Shown here in pieces: positions 16,408 to 25,585 of a stretch of DNA of 64,000 nt. A model generated the notes under the pieces. That model was not told where the DNA came from and made no database searches. It saw nothing but the letters and a program-made list of their open reading frames with translations. The first letter of the stretch is position 1, and every line of letters begins with the position of its first letter. This DNA is from Rhodococcus_G sp042754225 (GTDB lineage: Bacteria; Actinomycetota; Actinomycetes; Mycobacteriales; Mycobacteriaceae), in contig NZ_JBHZAH010000005.1 of the NCBI RefSeq assembly GCF_042754225.1, positions 1-64,000 on the forward strand, in the 5' to 3' direction. Both the position numbers and the translations under genes were made by a program.

Positions 16408-17064
16408 TCAGGCGGTCAGCGCTTCGTCGACGGTGCGGTAACCGATGGGTTCGCCTCCGAGCGCATCGAGCCGTGCGTGCAGTCCGGCCCCCACTACGGG
16501 CCATTCCGCGCGGAGCACCGAGTAGATCGCGGTGTCGCGCCACTCGCCGTCCGCTCTCCGCTTGTCCCGCCTGAGCACGCCCTCGAGCACGGCGCCGAGC
16601 CGCTCGATGGCCGAACGCGAGCGGGCGTTCGCCGCGTCCGCCTGGATCTTGACGCGGCCGAAGCCGCTCTCGAAGGCGAGCCCGAACAGCAGCAGCTTCG
16701 CCTCGGGATTGACCGCGCTGCCCCAGACCCGGGGGTCGTAGGCGGTCCAGCCGATGTGGGCGGATTCGGTGGCCTCGTCGAAATTGCCGAGAGAGGTGGT
16801 GCCGACGAGGGTGCCGTCGTGCGCGCCACCGCGGATCCGTACCCCGTAGACGTTGCAGCGGTCGAACTGCAGGTACTGCCCCGCCCAGGCCAGAAAGTCG
16901 TCCCGGTCGGCTCGGAAGCCCGCGCTGCCTCCGCCGAAGCCGCCCGCGAACACACGGGGGTGCGCGATCGCCGTGCGGAGCTCGGGAAGCTCTGCGGGAG
17001 AGAGGGGTTCGAGACAAATGTACCGGCCGCGGAGCGGCGCAACCGGGGGGCGTACTGCTGGCAT
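16408..17064 (-). CDS. GNAT-family N-acetyltransferase
   Basis: A 218-residue protein of the GNAT superfamily, RimJ/RimL-like (Acetyltransf_3). The strand-helix features are visible: GTLVGTTSLGNFDEATESAHIGW (beta-4/beta-5 region), VNPEAKLLLFGLAFESGFGRVKIQ and the NARSRSAIERLGAVLEGVLR block that holds acetyl-CoA and closes the fold. Substrate may be a protein N-terminus or a small molecule; the sequence does not tell. It is convergent with the MBL gene and lies 78 bp downstream of the adenylate cyclase gene on the same strand. Confidence 0.85.
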   Translation of the reverse strand: MPAVRPPVAPLRGRYICLEPLSPAELPELRTAIAHPRVFAGGFGGGSAGFRADRDDFLAWAGQYLQFDRCNVYGVRIRGGAHDGTLVGTTSLGNFDEATESAHIGWTAYDPRVWGSAVNPEAKLLLFGLAFESGFGRVKIQADAANARSRSAIERLGAVLEGVLRRDKRRADGEWRDTAIYSVLRAEWPVVGAGLHARLDALGGEPIGYRTVDEALTA

Positions 17065-17142
17065 GCGCCGCAGTGTGCAGGTCCGAGGTGGCGGGCCGGT
17101 GAATACAGATTTGACGCCCGGCGTCGCCCGGCGTCGGCCGGC

Positions 17143-18180
17143 TCAGGCTCCGTGTGCCCGTCGCAGCGCGTAGGCCTTCAGTCGGCTGAACCCGCGGACA
17201 CGCAGCGAGCGCAACGACCGGAGGTGGAACCGCGGGTTGCTGCCGAGTGCGTCGGCCAGTGCGGAATCGACGAGCACGGTGCCGGGTCTGGCCGAACTGG
17301 TCAGGCGCGCAGCGATGTTCACCACCGAGCCGTAGACGTCACCGAAACGGACCAGGACCTCGCCGCGAGCCAGGCCCACCCGCAGGTTCGGTAGTTCCTC
17401 GGTGCTGGCCGCGGCGTCCTGCAGGGCGAGCGCGATCGAGGCGGCGTCGGCGGGGTCCTCGACGGCGAACATGACCTCGTCACCGACGTTCTTGATGACC
17501 CAGCCGTGGCCTTGGCTGATCACGTTGGTGACGGTGGACTCGAAGTACTCGAGCAGTTCGGTGAGTTCGGTGATGTCGATACGGCGGGTGAGGCTGGTGT
17601 AGCCGACCATGTCGGCGAATCCGATCACCAGGTTGCGGCTGTCCACCTCCTCGCCGCGATTGTCGAGGAACCGGGCGGCATTCGACGCCAGGTGCCTGCG
17701 CCACACGTACGACTGCAGGCTCTGCAGGGTGGGCAGCATCTGTTCGGCGACGAGGGTGGCCTGGGCCGCGACCGCGTGCACGTCGGCGGGTTCGTCGGAG
17801 TCGCGGTGTTCGAGCCGGTCCAGGATGTGACCGTTGAGCAGTCCGAGTTGCCACTCGGCGAGGCGTGAAAATGCCTGCCCCAGGGCGCGGGTCACGGACA
17901 CCTCGAGGTCGGGGTCGATGATGCCGCGGTCCACGAGCGAGGTGATGCCCTTCAGCGCCTCGACGTCGGCGTCGGTGAACATGGTCGCGTCGGCGCCCAC
18001 GTCGGCGGCGAACCCCATGGCCACCCACAGTCGCTGCACCCGTTCGAGCGGTATGCCCGACAGTTCGGCGACCTGCTCCCGGGTGTACTTCATCTCGCCG
18101 CCGAGCAGGTTCCGCTCGACCTCCGCCTGGATCATCGCGAACTCGCGGGCCTGCCGCCGTTCGCTCGCGTGCTCAGCCAC
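17143..18180 (-). CDS. Class III adenylate cyclase with N-terminal regulatory domain
   Basis: A 345-residue soluble cyclase. Residues 1-155 are a helical regulatory domain like that of the mycobacterial autoinhibited cyclases (Rv1264/Rv2212 type). Residues 165-345 are the catalytic domain: metal-binding Asp in VIGFADMVGYTSLTRR, the NVGDEVMFA segment with the second metal Asp and the purine-specifying Lys before it (VIKNVGDE), and VNIAARLTSSARPG with the transition-state Asn and Arg. It should produce cAMP, perhaps controlled by pH or fatty acids as in the mycobacterial relatives (inference). The GTG start at 18180 overlaps the ilvD end by 8 bp. Confidence 0.9.
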   Translation of the reverse strand: MAEHASERRQAREFAMIQAEVERNLLGGEMKYTREQVAELSGIPLERVQRLWVAMGFAADVGADATMFTDADVEALKGITSLVDRGIIDPDLEVSVTRALGQAFSRLAEWQLGLLNGHILDRLEHRDSDEPADVHAVAAQATLVAEQMLPTLQSLQSYVWRRHLASNAARFLDNRGEEVDSRNLVIGFADMVGYTSLTRRIDITELTELLEYFESTVTNVISQGHGWVIKNVGDEVMFAVEDPADAASIALALQDAAASTEELPNLRVGLARGEVLVRFGDVYGSVVNIAARLTSSARPGTVLVDSALADALGSNPRFHLRSLRSLRVRGFSRLKAYALRRAHGA

Positions 18181-19891
18181 ACACCGCCCCGTTCGACGCC
18201 GACCCGACCAGCTTCGCGTACTTGGCGAGGACGCCGCGGGTGTAGCGGGGCGGCAACGGTTCCCAGCCCTGCCGGCGCCGGTCGAGTTCGTCGGCGTCGA
18301 CCATCAGGTCGAGGGTGCCGCTGCTGACGTCGAGCCGGATCCGGTCGCCGGAGTGCACGAATGCGATCGGCCCGCCGTCCACCGCCTCGGGTGCGACGTG
18401 GCCGACGCACAGGCCCGTGGTGCCACCGGAGAACCGCCCGTCGGTCAGCAGCAGCACGTCCTTGCCGAGTCCGGCGCCCTTGATCGCTGCCGTGATGGCC
18501 AGCATCTCCCGCATGCCGGGTCCGCCCTTGGGGCCCTCGTACCGGATCACCACGGCGTCGCCGGCGGTGATCGTGCCGTCCTCGAGCGCATCGAGAGCGG
18601 CCCTTTCGCGATCGAAAACCCTTGCGGTGCCGGTGAACACGTCGGACTCGAAGCCTGCCGACTTCACCACCGCGCCGCCCGGTGCCAGAGAACCTGAGAG
18701 GATGGTGATGCCACCGGTCGGGTGGATCGGATCGCTCATCGCCCGCAGCACCTTCCCGTCCGGGTCGGGCGGGGCGATGTGGGCGAGGTTCTCGGCCATC
18801 GTCGCGCCGGTGACGGTCATGCAGTCGCCGTGCAGCATGCCGGCGTCGAGGAGCGCCTTCATCACGACGGGGACACCGCCGATGTGGTCGACGTCGACCA
18901 TCACGTGGCTGCCGAACGGTTTGACGTCGGCGAGGTGCGGGACCTTCGCCCCCACGCGGCGGAAGTCGTCGAGGGTCAGGTCGACGTGCGCCTCGTGTGC
19001 GATGGCGAGCAGGTGCAGCACCGCGTTGGTGGATCCGCCGAACGCCATCACCACCGCGATCGCGTTCTCGAAGGCCTCCTTGGTGAGGATGTCCGAGGTG
19101 GTGATTCCGCGGCGCAGCATCTCCACGACGGCCTCGCCGCTGCGCCGGGCGTACCCGTCGCGCCGACGGTCGGTGGCCGGCGGCGCGGCGCTGCCGGGCA
19201 GCGACATGCCGAGCGCCTCGGCCGCACTGGCCATGGTGTTCGCGGTGTACATGCCGCCGCAGGCGCCCTCGCCCGGGCAGATGGCGCGTTCGATCGAGTC
19301 GACGTCCTCCCGGCTCATCAGCCCGCGGGAGCAGGCTCCGACGGCCTCGAACGCGTCGATGATCGTGACCTCACGCTCGGAGCCGTCGGACATCTTGGCG
19401 ATCCCGGGCAGGATCGAGCCCGCGTAGAGGAACACGCTGGCCAGGTTCAGGCGGGCGGCCGCCATCAGCATCCCCGGCAGCGACTTGTCGCAGCCGGCGA
19501 GCAGCACCGAGCCGTCGAGTCGCTCTGCCTGCATGACGGTCTCCACGCTGTCGGCGATGACTTCCCGGGAGACGAGCGAGAAGTGCATGCCCTCGTGGCC
19601 CATCGAGATGCCGTCGGAGACCGAGATGGTGCCGAATTCGAGCGGATAGCCGCCCGCCGCGTGGACGCCGTCCTTGGAGGCCTTGGCGAGGCGGTCGAGG
19701 GACAGGTTGCAGGGCGTGATCTCGTTCCACGAGGACGCGACGCCGATCTGGGACTTGCCCCAGTCGTCGTCGCCCATCCCCACCGCGCGGAGCATGCCGC
19801 GCGAGGCGGTCTTCTCGAGGCCGTCGGTGACGTCACGGCTGCGGGGTTTGATGTCGGGGCCGTTCGGATCCTGGGACACGCTGCTCATCAT
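18173..19891 (-). CDS. ilvD: Dihydroxy-acid dehydratase
   Basis: A 572-residue IlvD, catalysing the penultimate step of valine/isoleucine (and pantothenate precursor) synthesis: dehydration of 2,3-dihydroxy acids to 2-keto acids. Iron-sulfur ligands Cys61, Cys134 (GCDKSLPGM) and the Cys pair in CPGEGACGGMYTANTM (about 205-211) are present; the C-terminal TDGRFSGGTTGLCVGHVAPEA block is intact. The start is one of two consecutive ATGs at 19891/19888; the first makes an ATGA overlap with the DinB-like gene upstream. The open frame extends to 20374, inside that neighbour, and is not coding there. ilvBNC are not in the window. Confidence 0.95.
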   Translation of the reverse strand: MMSSVSQDPNGPDIKPRSRDVTDGLEKTASRGMLRAVGMGDDDWGKSQIGVASSWNEITPCNLSLDRLAKASKDGVHAAGGYPLEFGTISVSDGISMGHEGMHFSLVSREVIADSVETVMQAERLDGSVLLAGCDKSLPGMLMAAARLNLASVFLYAGSILPGIAKMSDGSEREVTIIDAFEAVGACSRGLMSREDVDSIERAICPGEGACGGMYTANTMASAAEALGMSLPGSAAPPATDRRRDGYARRSGEAVVEMLRRGITTSDILTKEAFENAIAVVMAFGGSTNAVLHLLAIAHEAHVDLTLDDFRRVGAKVPHLADVKPFGSHVMVDVDHIGGVPVVMKALLDAGMLHGDCMTVTGATMAENLAHIAPPDPDGKVLRAMSDPIHPTGGITILSGSLAPGGAVVKSAGFESDVFTGTARVFDRERAALDALEDGTITAGDAVVIRYEGPKGGPGMREMLAITAAIKGAGLGKDVLLLTDGRFSGGTTGLCVGHVAPEAVDGGPIAFVHSGDRIRLDVSSGTLDLMVDADELDRRRQGWEPLPPRYTRGVLAKYAKLVGSASNGAVCG

Positions 19892-20475
19892 CCTCCGGTC
19901 GGGTCCGTGCGGCGCGTCGAATCGGCATCGCGGCCGGTCAGCGCCAGCAGTCGGGTCTGCAGGGGAGCGTCCACGGACACCTCGACGGGTGCGGCGAACA
20001 GTCCACTGGCGCTCAGCATCTCGCGCTGGGCATCGAGCACCTCCCACACCGCCTCGACCAGCGTGGGGTCCAGCGTCTCGTCCAGGCCCGCCGCGCGGGC
20101 GAGGTCCCAGCTGTGGATGGTGATGTCGGAAACCTGTTCGCGCAGATAGTGTTCCACCGTGACGGTCCCGTACGACAGGTGCACCGGGGCCGCCGGCGGT
20201 GCCACCTCCCAGGCCGCGGCCGCCAGACCGGCGAAGCGGTGCCACTCCGCGGCCAGGTCGGCCCCGAGCGGACGCACCCGATCGCCGGCCTCCGCGAGGG
20301 TCAGGCCGCTCAGCAGCGGCGGAATCCACTGCTGCTCGACGACGACGTGCCGCACCAGGTCGGCCACGTCCCACTCGGTGTCAGGGGTCGGTGCCTCCCA
20401 GTCGGTGACGGCGTCGACCCGCGAACCGAACTCCTGCATCGCCCGGCGGGCGAGCGCGAGCCATTCGAGTGCCAC
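19888..20475 (-). CDS. TIGR03086-type DinB/mycothiol-dependent-like protein
   Basis: A 195-residue protein of the DinB-like four-helix-bundle, TIGR03086/maleylpyruvate-isomerase N-terminal type. Metal-binding histidines are expected at H in WDVADLVRHVVVEQQW, and the HxxxW pair in SDITIHSWDLARAAGL is characteristic. Actinobacterial members often use or act on mycothiol, but the reaction here is unknown. GTG at 20475 starts just downstream of the VOC gene end; the 3' end overlaps ilvD by 4 bp (ATGA), so all three form a transcription unit. Confidence 0.8.
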   Translation of the reverse strand: MALEWLALARRAMQEFGSRVDAVTDWEAPTPDTEWDVADLVRHVVVEQQWIPPLLSGLTLAEAGDRVRPLGADLAAEWHRFAGLAAAAWEVAPPAAPVHLSYGTVTVEHYLREQVSDITIHSWDLARAAGLDETLDPTLVEAVWEVLDAQREMLSASGLFAAPVEVSVDAPLQTRLLALTGRDADSTRRTDPTGG

Positions 20476-20484
20476 GTCCAGCCC

Positions 20485-21270
20485 CTACGACTGTGGGGGC
20501 GTCGGCCGCATCACGCTGAACACGGCACCCGTCGGATCGGAGAGCACGGCCATTCGTCCGACGGTCGGAACGTCGAACGGCTCGGCCATCACGCTGCCGC
20601 CGGCCGCGTTCGACGCCTCGACCGTGGCGTCGGTGTCGTCGGTGGCGAAGTAGACGTGCCAGTGGGTGGGTACCTGCGGCATCCGCGGCGGGGTGCAGCC
20701 GCCGACCTGGTCGTCGCCTACCTGCAGCAGCGTGTACTTCTCGCCGCCCGGCATCTCCGCGACGGACGAGCCGAGGCCCAGAACCGCGGCGTAGAACGCG
20801 AGCGCCTTGTCGGGGTCGGCGGTGATCAGTTCGTTCCAGACGACGGTGCCGGCGTCACCGACCAGCGAGGCGCCGATGTGCCTGCCCGCCTGCCAGAGCC
20901 CGACCACCGCGCCGGTCGGGTCCGCCACGAAGGACATCCGGCCCGCGTCGCCGACGTCGTCCGGTCCCATCAGGACCTGGCCGCCCGCGCCCGCGACCTT
21001 GGCCGTCGTCGCGTCGGCGTCGTCGGTGGCGAGGTAGGTGTTCCACATCGACGGTGTCCCGTCGGGGACGCCCGGCGGTTGGCCGCCGACCGCGGCGACG
21101 TAGTTGCCGCGCACCCGTGCCATCGAGTACACGCCCCCGCCGGGGTTGGGCATGTCCTCGAAATCCCAGCCGAACAGGGCGGAGTAGTAGGTCTTGGCGG
21201 TCTCGGGATCCTTGGCCGACAGATCCACCCAACAGGGGGTGCCCTGCGCGTAACTCGACCGTTCGGGCAT
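20485..21270 (-). CDS. Two-domain VOC protein, CFP30B/Rv0577-like
   Basis: A 261-residue protein made of two vicinal-oxygen-chelate (glyoxalase/bleomycin-resistance fold) domains, about residues 8-130 and 135-261. Both halves carry matching repeats: GRMSFVADPTGAVVGLWQ in the first and GRMAVLSDPTGAVFSVM in the second. The sequence closely resembles M. tuberculosis Rv0577 (CFP30B/TB27.3), a protein found in culture filtrate and reported as an antigen and as involved in methylglyoxal handling; no signal peptide is visible here. It starts an apparent operon VOC - DinB-like - ilvD - cyclase. Confidence 0.88.
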   Translation of the reverse strand: MPERSSYAQGTPCWVDLSAKDPETAKTYYSALFGWDFEDMPNPGGGVYSMARVRGNYVAAVGGQPPGVPDGTPSMWNTYLATDDADATTAKVAGAGGQVLMGPDDVGDAGRMSFVADPTGAVVGLWQAGRHIGASLVGDAGTVVWNELITADPDKALAFYAAVLGLGSSVAEMPGGEKYTLLQVGDDQVGGCTPPRMPQVPTHWHVYFATDDTDATVEASNAAGGSVMAEPFDVPTVGRMAVLSDPTGAVFSVMRPTPPQS

Positions 21271-21407
21271 GACGATGTCCTTTCACAGAGAGGAATCGGT
21301 CCACCGGGCCTTGCCCACCGACGTCGCTGTGCGAGGCCCACCGGTCACGTTTCCAGCCCGCGGCCCGTTTGGAAAGGGGGCAGCCCACCGCGCGCGTGCG
21401 TGAGGGG

Positions 21408-22880
21408 TCAGCGATCCTCGAGCGAGGACTCGTCGTCGGGCACCAGCGCCGGCGCCGAGATGTCGCAGTGCGGTTGGCATTCGATCGAGTCCCGCGGCTC
21501 CGCAGCCGGTCTCGCCGCCGGGATCATCACGGCGGCGATGGCCGCGCCGATCACGAGAAGTGCCGCGCAGATCAGCATGGCGACGTGGAATCCGTGCGAG
21601 AAGACCTGCGGGTCCGTGTAGTTCGTGCCCGCGATCCCGACCAGTCCCGGCAGCGCGGCAACCGCGAGCAACTGGCTGCTGCGGGCGACCGCGTTGTTGA
21701 CGCCGGAGGCGATGCCGGCCCGGTCCGTCGACACCGAGGCGAGCACTGCGCCGGTCAGCGGAGCGACGAGGGCCGACAACCCGAGGCCGAACACGATCAC
21801 CCCCGGCAGCACGTCGCGCAGGTACGACGACCCGGGCCCGATCCGCAGCATCAGTACCAGCCCGAGCGCGGCGATCAACGGACCCGCGGTCATCGGCAGT
21901 CGCGGGCCGTGGTGCTGGGCGAACCGTCCGGCTCGTGCCGAGAGCAGCAGCATCAGCACGGTGATCGGCAGCGTGGCAAGCCCGGCCGCCAGCGGCGAGA
22001 ACCCCACCGCGAGCTGCAGTTGCAGGACCAGCAGGAAGAACACGCCGCCGAGCGCCGCGTACACGGCGAGGGTGACCAGGTTGGCGGCGGTGAAGACCCG
22101 GGAGCGGAACAGCGACGGGGGCACCAGCGGATTGTCGGACCGGACCTCCACCACCACGAACGCGACGAGCAGACCGGCGCCCGCGACGACCGCCAGCCAG
22201 AGCCCGGCGATCAGGCCGTAGGTGAGTGAGGCCAGCGCCAGGGCGGCGAGCGTGGCGCCGGGCAGGTCGAGCCGCCCCTGCGGGTGCGGGTCGCGGCTCT
22301 CGGGCACGTGCCGCGCCGCCACCCACACGACCGCGGCGGCGAGCGGGAGGTTGAGCCAGAACACGGCCCGCCAGCTGGCGACCTCGACGATCCAGCCGCC
22401 GAGCAGTGGTCCGGCGGCCGAGGCCACCCCGCCGAGGCCCGACCACAATCCGATGGCCTCGCCCCGGTCGTCGGGGTCGATCGTCGCAGAGAGGAGTGCC
22501 AGGCTGCCGGGCGTGAGCAACGCGGCCCCGACGCCCTGCAGGACGCGGGCGGCGACCAGCAGCTCGATGCTCGGGGCGAGCCCGCACAGGGCGGAGGCGA
22601 CCGCGAACCAGACGGTGCCCCAGACGAACACCTTGCGGCGTCCGAGTCGGTCGCCGAGTGCACCCGCCAACAGGATCAGCGAGGCCAAGGTGAGGGTGTA
22701 GCCGCTGAGCACCCACTGCAGACCAGCGACGGAGGCGCCGAGATCCTCGCCGATCCGGGGGAGGGCGATGTTGACCACGGTGGCGTCGAGCATCGCAAGG
22801 GCGGACCCGAGCACGGTCGCGAGTACCACCGCACGACCGGTGGCCGAGCGCAGGCGGACCGACGCGGCGGGCGAGTCCAT
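21408..22880 (-). CDS. DHA2-family MFS exporter
   Basis: A 490-residue, 14-helix drug:H+ antiporter of the EmrB/QacA type. The helix 1 motif LAMLDATVVNIALPRIG and motif A GDRLGRRKVFVWG are diagnostic, with motif C in LQGVGAALLTPGSLALLS. The ATG at 22880 is chosen because family similarity starts there; no good ribosome-binding site precedes it, so the message may be leaderless. There is no adjacent dedicated regulator, unlike the first DHA2 exporter at 10450. Substrate is unknown. About 137 bp without features separates it from the VOC gene start at 21270. Confidence 0.88.
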   Translation of the reverse strand: MDSPAASVRLRSATGRAVVLATVLGSALAMLDATVVNIALPRIGEDLGASVAGLQWVLSGYTLTLASLILLAGALGDRLGRRKVFVWGTVWFAVASALCGLAPSIELLVAARVLQGVGAALLTPGSLALLSATIDPDDRGEAIGLWSGLGGVASAAGPLLGGWIVEVASWRAVFWLNLPLAAAVVWVAARHVPESRDPHPQGRLDLPGATLAALALASLTYGLIAGLWLAVVAGAGLLVAFVVVEVRSDNPLVPPSLFRSRVFTAANLVTLAVYAALGGVFFLLVLQLQLAVGFSPLAAGLATLPITVLMLLLSARAGRFAQHHGPRLPMTAGPLIAALGLVLMLRIGPGSSYLRDVLPGVIVFGLGLSALVAPLTGAVLASVSTDRAGIASGVNNAVARSSQLLAVAALPGLVGIAGTNYTDPQVFSHGFHVAMLICAALLVIGAAIAAVMIPAARPAAEPRDSIECQPHCDISAPALVPDDESSLEDR

Positions 22881-22925
22881 GCGTCGAACGGTACTTGTTC
22901 CGTGACCGTCCGCACCCCGGTTCGA

Positions 22926-22955
22926 CGCCCGCACCGGCAGTTGCGGGTGCGGGCG
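22926..22955 (-). terminator. Hairpin terminator behind fadB2
   Basis: Inverted repeat CGCCCGCACC (22926-22935) and GGTGCGGGCG (22946-22955) with a 10-nt loop, 24 bp beyond the fadB2 stop on the minus strand and before the exporter start at 22880. Confidence 0.55.
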
Positions 22956-22978
22956 GCGAAATCGGGGTGCGGCGGGGG

Positions 22979-23833
22979 CTAGCTGTAGTCGTAGAAGCCG
23001 CGGCCGGTCTTCTTGCCGAGGCGACCGGCGTCGACCATCCGGCGCAGCAGGGCGGGCGGGGCGTAGTGCGGCTCGGCGAACTCGCCGTACAGCGACTCCG
23101 ACGCGGCCAGCGCGACGTCGAGGCCGACGGTGTCGAGCAGGGTCAGCGGGCCCATCGGGTAGCCGCAGCCGCCCTTCATGGCCGCGTCGATGTCCTCGGC
23201 GGTGGCGTAGCCGGACTCGAGCATCCGGACAGCCGACGTGAGGTACGGGATGAGCAGCGCGTTGACGATGAACCCGGACCGGTCGCCGGCCTGCACGGTG
23301 GTCTTGCGCAGGGTGTTCTTGGCGTACTCGGTGACCGCGGCGGCGGTCTCGGGCGCGGTCACCAGGGTCGAGATGATCTCGACGAGCGGCATCACCGGCA
23401 CCGGGTTGAAGAAGTGCACGCCGACCACCTGGGCGGGGCGCGAGGTGGCGCCGGCGACCTTGATGACCGGGATCGAGGAGGTGTTGGTCGCCAGGATGCC
23501 GGACGGCTTGACGATCTTGTCGAGCTTGCCGAAGATCTCGTACTTGAGCGCCTCGATCTCAGGGGCGGCCTCGATGACCAGGTCGCGGTCCGCGAACTCC
23601 TCGATGTCGAGGGTGACGCGCACGCGGGCGATGGCGGCGTCCGCCTCCTCCTGCGTGATCTTGCCCTTGGCGACGCCACGCGAGATCGACTTCGCGATGC
23701 GGTCCTGGGCGGCGTCGGCGAACTCCTGCTTGGTCTCGAGCACGAGGACCGAGCTTCCGGCCTTGGCACACACCTCTGCGATGCCGGCACCCATCGTGCC
23801 GCCACCGATCACTCCGACTAGCTCCACTGTCAT
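22979..23833 (-). CDS. fadB2: 3-hydroxybutyryl-CoA dehydrogenase
   Basis: A 284-residue NAD(P)-dependent 3-hydroxyacyl-CoA dehydrogenase of the FadB2/PaaH type, oxidising or forming 3-hydroxybutyryl-CoA. The Rossmann motif GVIGGGTMGAGIAEVCAKAG lies at about 7-26. The catalytic His is in VGVHFFNPVPVMPLVE with the Glu partner, and the C-terminal domain contains GDRSGFIVNALLIPYL and GRGFYDYS at the end. Length is typical for stand-alone short-chain enzymes. The neighbouring acyl-CoA ligase upstream (44 bp gap) suggests a shared role in fatty-acid breakdown. Confidence 0.92.
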   Translation of the reverse strand: MTVELVGVIGGGTMGAGIAEVCAKAGSSVLVLETKQEFADAAQDRIAKSISRGVAKGKITQEEADAAIARVRVTLDIEEFADRDLVIEAAPEIEALKYEIFGKLDKIVKPSGILATNTSSIPVIKVAGATSRPAQVVGVHFFNPVPVMPLVEIISTLVTAPETAAAVTEYAKNTLRKTTVQAGDRSGFIVNALLIPYLTSAVRMLESGYATAEDIDAAMKGGCGYPMGPLTLLDTVGLDVALAASESLYGEFAEPHYAPPALLRRMVDAGRLGKKTGRGFYDYS

Positions 23834-23878
23834 CTCTCCAAACCCGTGTCGGTCGTCTTGTCTCGGGGGGTCATTCTG

Positions 23879-25498
23879 CTACGTGCCGGTAACAACGCTC
23901 GTCGCGGTCCGCAACTCGTTCTTCCGGATCTTCCCGGTGGGGGTGCGCGGGAGGTCGGACGCGAAGGCGATGTCGCGGGGCACCTTGTAGCCGGCGAGCA
24001 GGCCGCGGGCGTGCTCGACGAGTTCCTCCGCGCCGACGGTCGCACCCGGCCGGAGCAGCACGAATGCCTTCGGACGCTCGCCCCACCTGTCGTCGGGCAC
24101 GCCGATGACCGCCACGTCCGCGACCGCCGGATGGGAAACGATCGCCTGTTCCACCTCGACGGTGGAGATGTTCTCCCCGCCGGAGATGACGATGTCCTTG
24201 GCGCGGTCCTTGAGCTGGATGTAGCCGTCCGGGTGCATGACCCCGAGGTCGCCGGTGTGGAACCAGCCGCCGGCGAACGCCTCGGCGGTCGCGTCCTCGT
24301 CCCGGTAGTAGCCGAGCATCACGTTGTTGCCGCGCAGCACGATCTCGCCCATCGACACGCCGTCGGCGGGCAAGTCACGCATCTGCGGATCCACCACACG
24401 GGCGGTCTCCGCCTGCAGCATCCCGACGCCCTGCCGCGAGATCAGGACCGCACGCTCGGCCGGATCCAGCGCGGCCCACGACTCCTGCGGCTCGCAGATC
24501 GTGTACGGCCCGTACACCTCGGTCAGCCCGTACACGTGCACGACGGTGACGCCGAGCGACTCGAGTCTCCCGATGATCGTGGGCGACGGGGGCGCGCCGG
24601 CGGTGGTGATCCGCAGCGGAGTGGTCAGCGGATGCGCCCGGTCGGCGTCGGCGATGGTCGAGCAGACGGTCGGGGCGCCGCACAGATGGGTGATGCCGAG
24701 GTCGTCGATGGCGTCCCAGATCGCGTCGGCCCGCACGGCGCGCAGACACACGTGGGTGCCGCCCGCGGCGGTGACCGCCCAGGGGGTGCACCAGCCGTTG
24801 CAGTGGAACATCGGCAGCGTCCACAGGTACTTGGTCGCGCCGGTGAACCCGTTGTGGAAGGTCTCGCCGAGCGAGTTCAGGTACGCCCCGCGATGGGAGT
24901 ACATGACGCCCTTGGGCTTCCCGGTGGTGCCGGAGGTGTAGTTGATCGCGATGGGCTGCTGCTCGTCGGCGACGCCCCACACCAGCGGCTCGGCGTTCGC
25001 CGCGTCGGCGGTGCGCAGGAAGTCGTCGTAGACCGCGGTCGCGACCCCGGCGACCGGCGCGTCGAGGGTGATCGTCGAATCGGGGATTTCGACGACCTCC
25101 CCGACCGAGGGCACCCGGTCGCGCACGGTCGCGACGGACCCGAGGAACTCGGCGTCGACGAACAGGATGCGGGCGCCGGAGTGGTCGAGGATGTATTCGA
25201 GTTCCGGCCCGGCCAGCCGTGAGTTCAGCGCGATCAGCACGCCACCGGCCAGCGGCACGGCGAAATGCGCCATCAGCAGTTCGGGGGTGTTCGGGGAGAG
25301 GAAGGCCACCCGGTCGCCGGGCTCGATGCGCTCGCGCAGCGCGTGGGCGAGCTGCTCGACCTCCGCGCCGAACTCGCGGTAGGTGTAGTGGCGGTGGCCG
25401 TGCACGATCGCGGTGCGGTCGGGGAACACCGCAGCCGAGCGCTCGAGGAAGCGCAGCGGGCTGAGCTCGGAATGATTGGCGGTCTGTGCGGCGGGCAT
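23879..25498 (-). CDS. Acyl-CoA synthetase (AMP-forming)
   Basis: A 539-residue member of the ANL adenylate-forming family, activating a fatty or aryl acid with ATP and CoA. Motifs: the P-loop-like INYTSGTTGKPKGVMYSHRG (about 180-200), GAPPSPTIIGRL, YGLTEVYGPYTICEP, the hinge GWFHTGDLGVMHPDGYI, and the catalytic Lys in PRTPTGKIRKNELR near the C-terminus. It resembles medium/long-chain ligases of the FadD35/AlkK type, but chain-length preference cannot be read from sequence. It starts divergently from the LuxR gene at 25586 and probably forms a unit with fadB2. Confidence 0.9.
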   Translation of the reverse strand: MPAAQTANHSELSPLRFLERSAAVFPDRTAIVHGHRHYTYREFGAEVEQLAHALRERIEPGDRVAFLSPNTPELLMAHFAVPLAGGVLIALNSRLAGPELEYILDHSGARILFVDAEFLGSVATVRDRVPSVGEVVEIPDSTITLDAPVAGVATAVYDDFLRTADAANAEPLVWGVADEQQPIAINYTSGTTGKPKGVMYSHRGAYLNSLGETFHNGFTGATKYLWTLPMFHCNGWCTPWAVTAAGGTHVCLRAVRADAIWDAIDDLGITHLCGAPTVCSTIADADRAHPLTTPLRITTAGAPPSPTIIGRLESLGVTVVHVYGLTEVYGPYTICEPQESWAALDPAERAVLISRQGVGMLQAETARVVDPQMRDLPADGVSMGEIVLRGNNVMLGYYRDEDATAEAFAGGWFHTGDLGVMHPDGYIQLKDRAKDIVISGGENISTVEVEQAIVSHPAVADVAVIGVPDDRWGERPKAFVLLRPGATVGAEELVEHARGLLAGYKVPRDIAFASDLPRTPTGKIRKNELRTATSVVTGT

Positions 25499-25585
25499 GT
25501 GACGACTCCGTGTGACGGGGCTTACAGATGGTCGCCGACGACGGTATGGCCCTCCTCTCGCGGCCCGCTACCCTACGAAGTGGGT

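Noticed and set aside
18173..20374. 733-codon extension of ilvD
   Set aside because: The extra N-terminal part is in a shadow frame of the DinB-like gene; IlvD similarity begins at the ATG pair near 19891.
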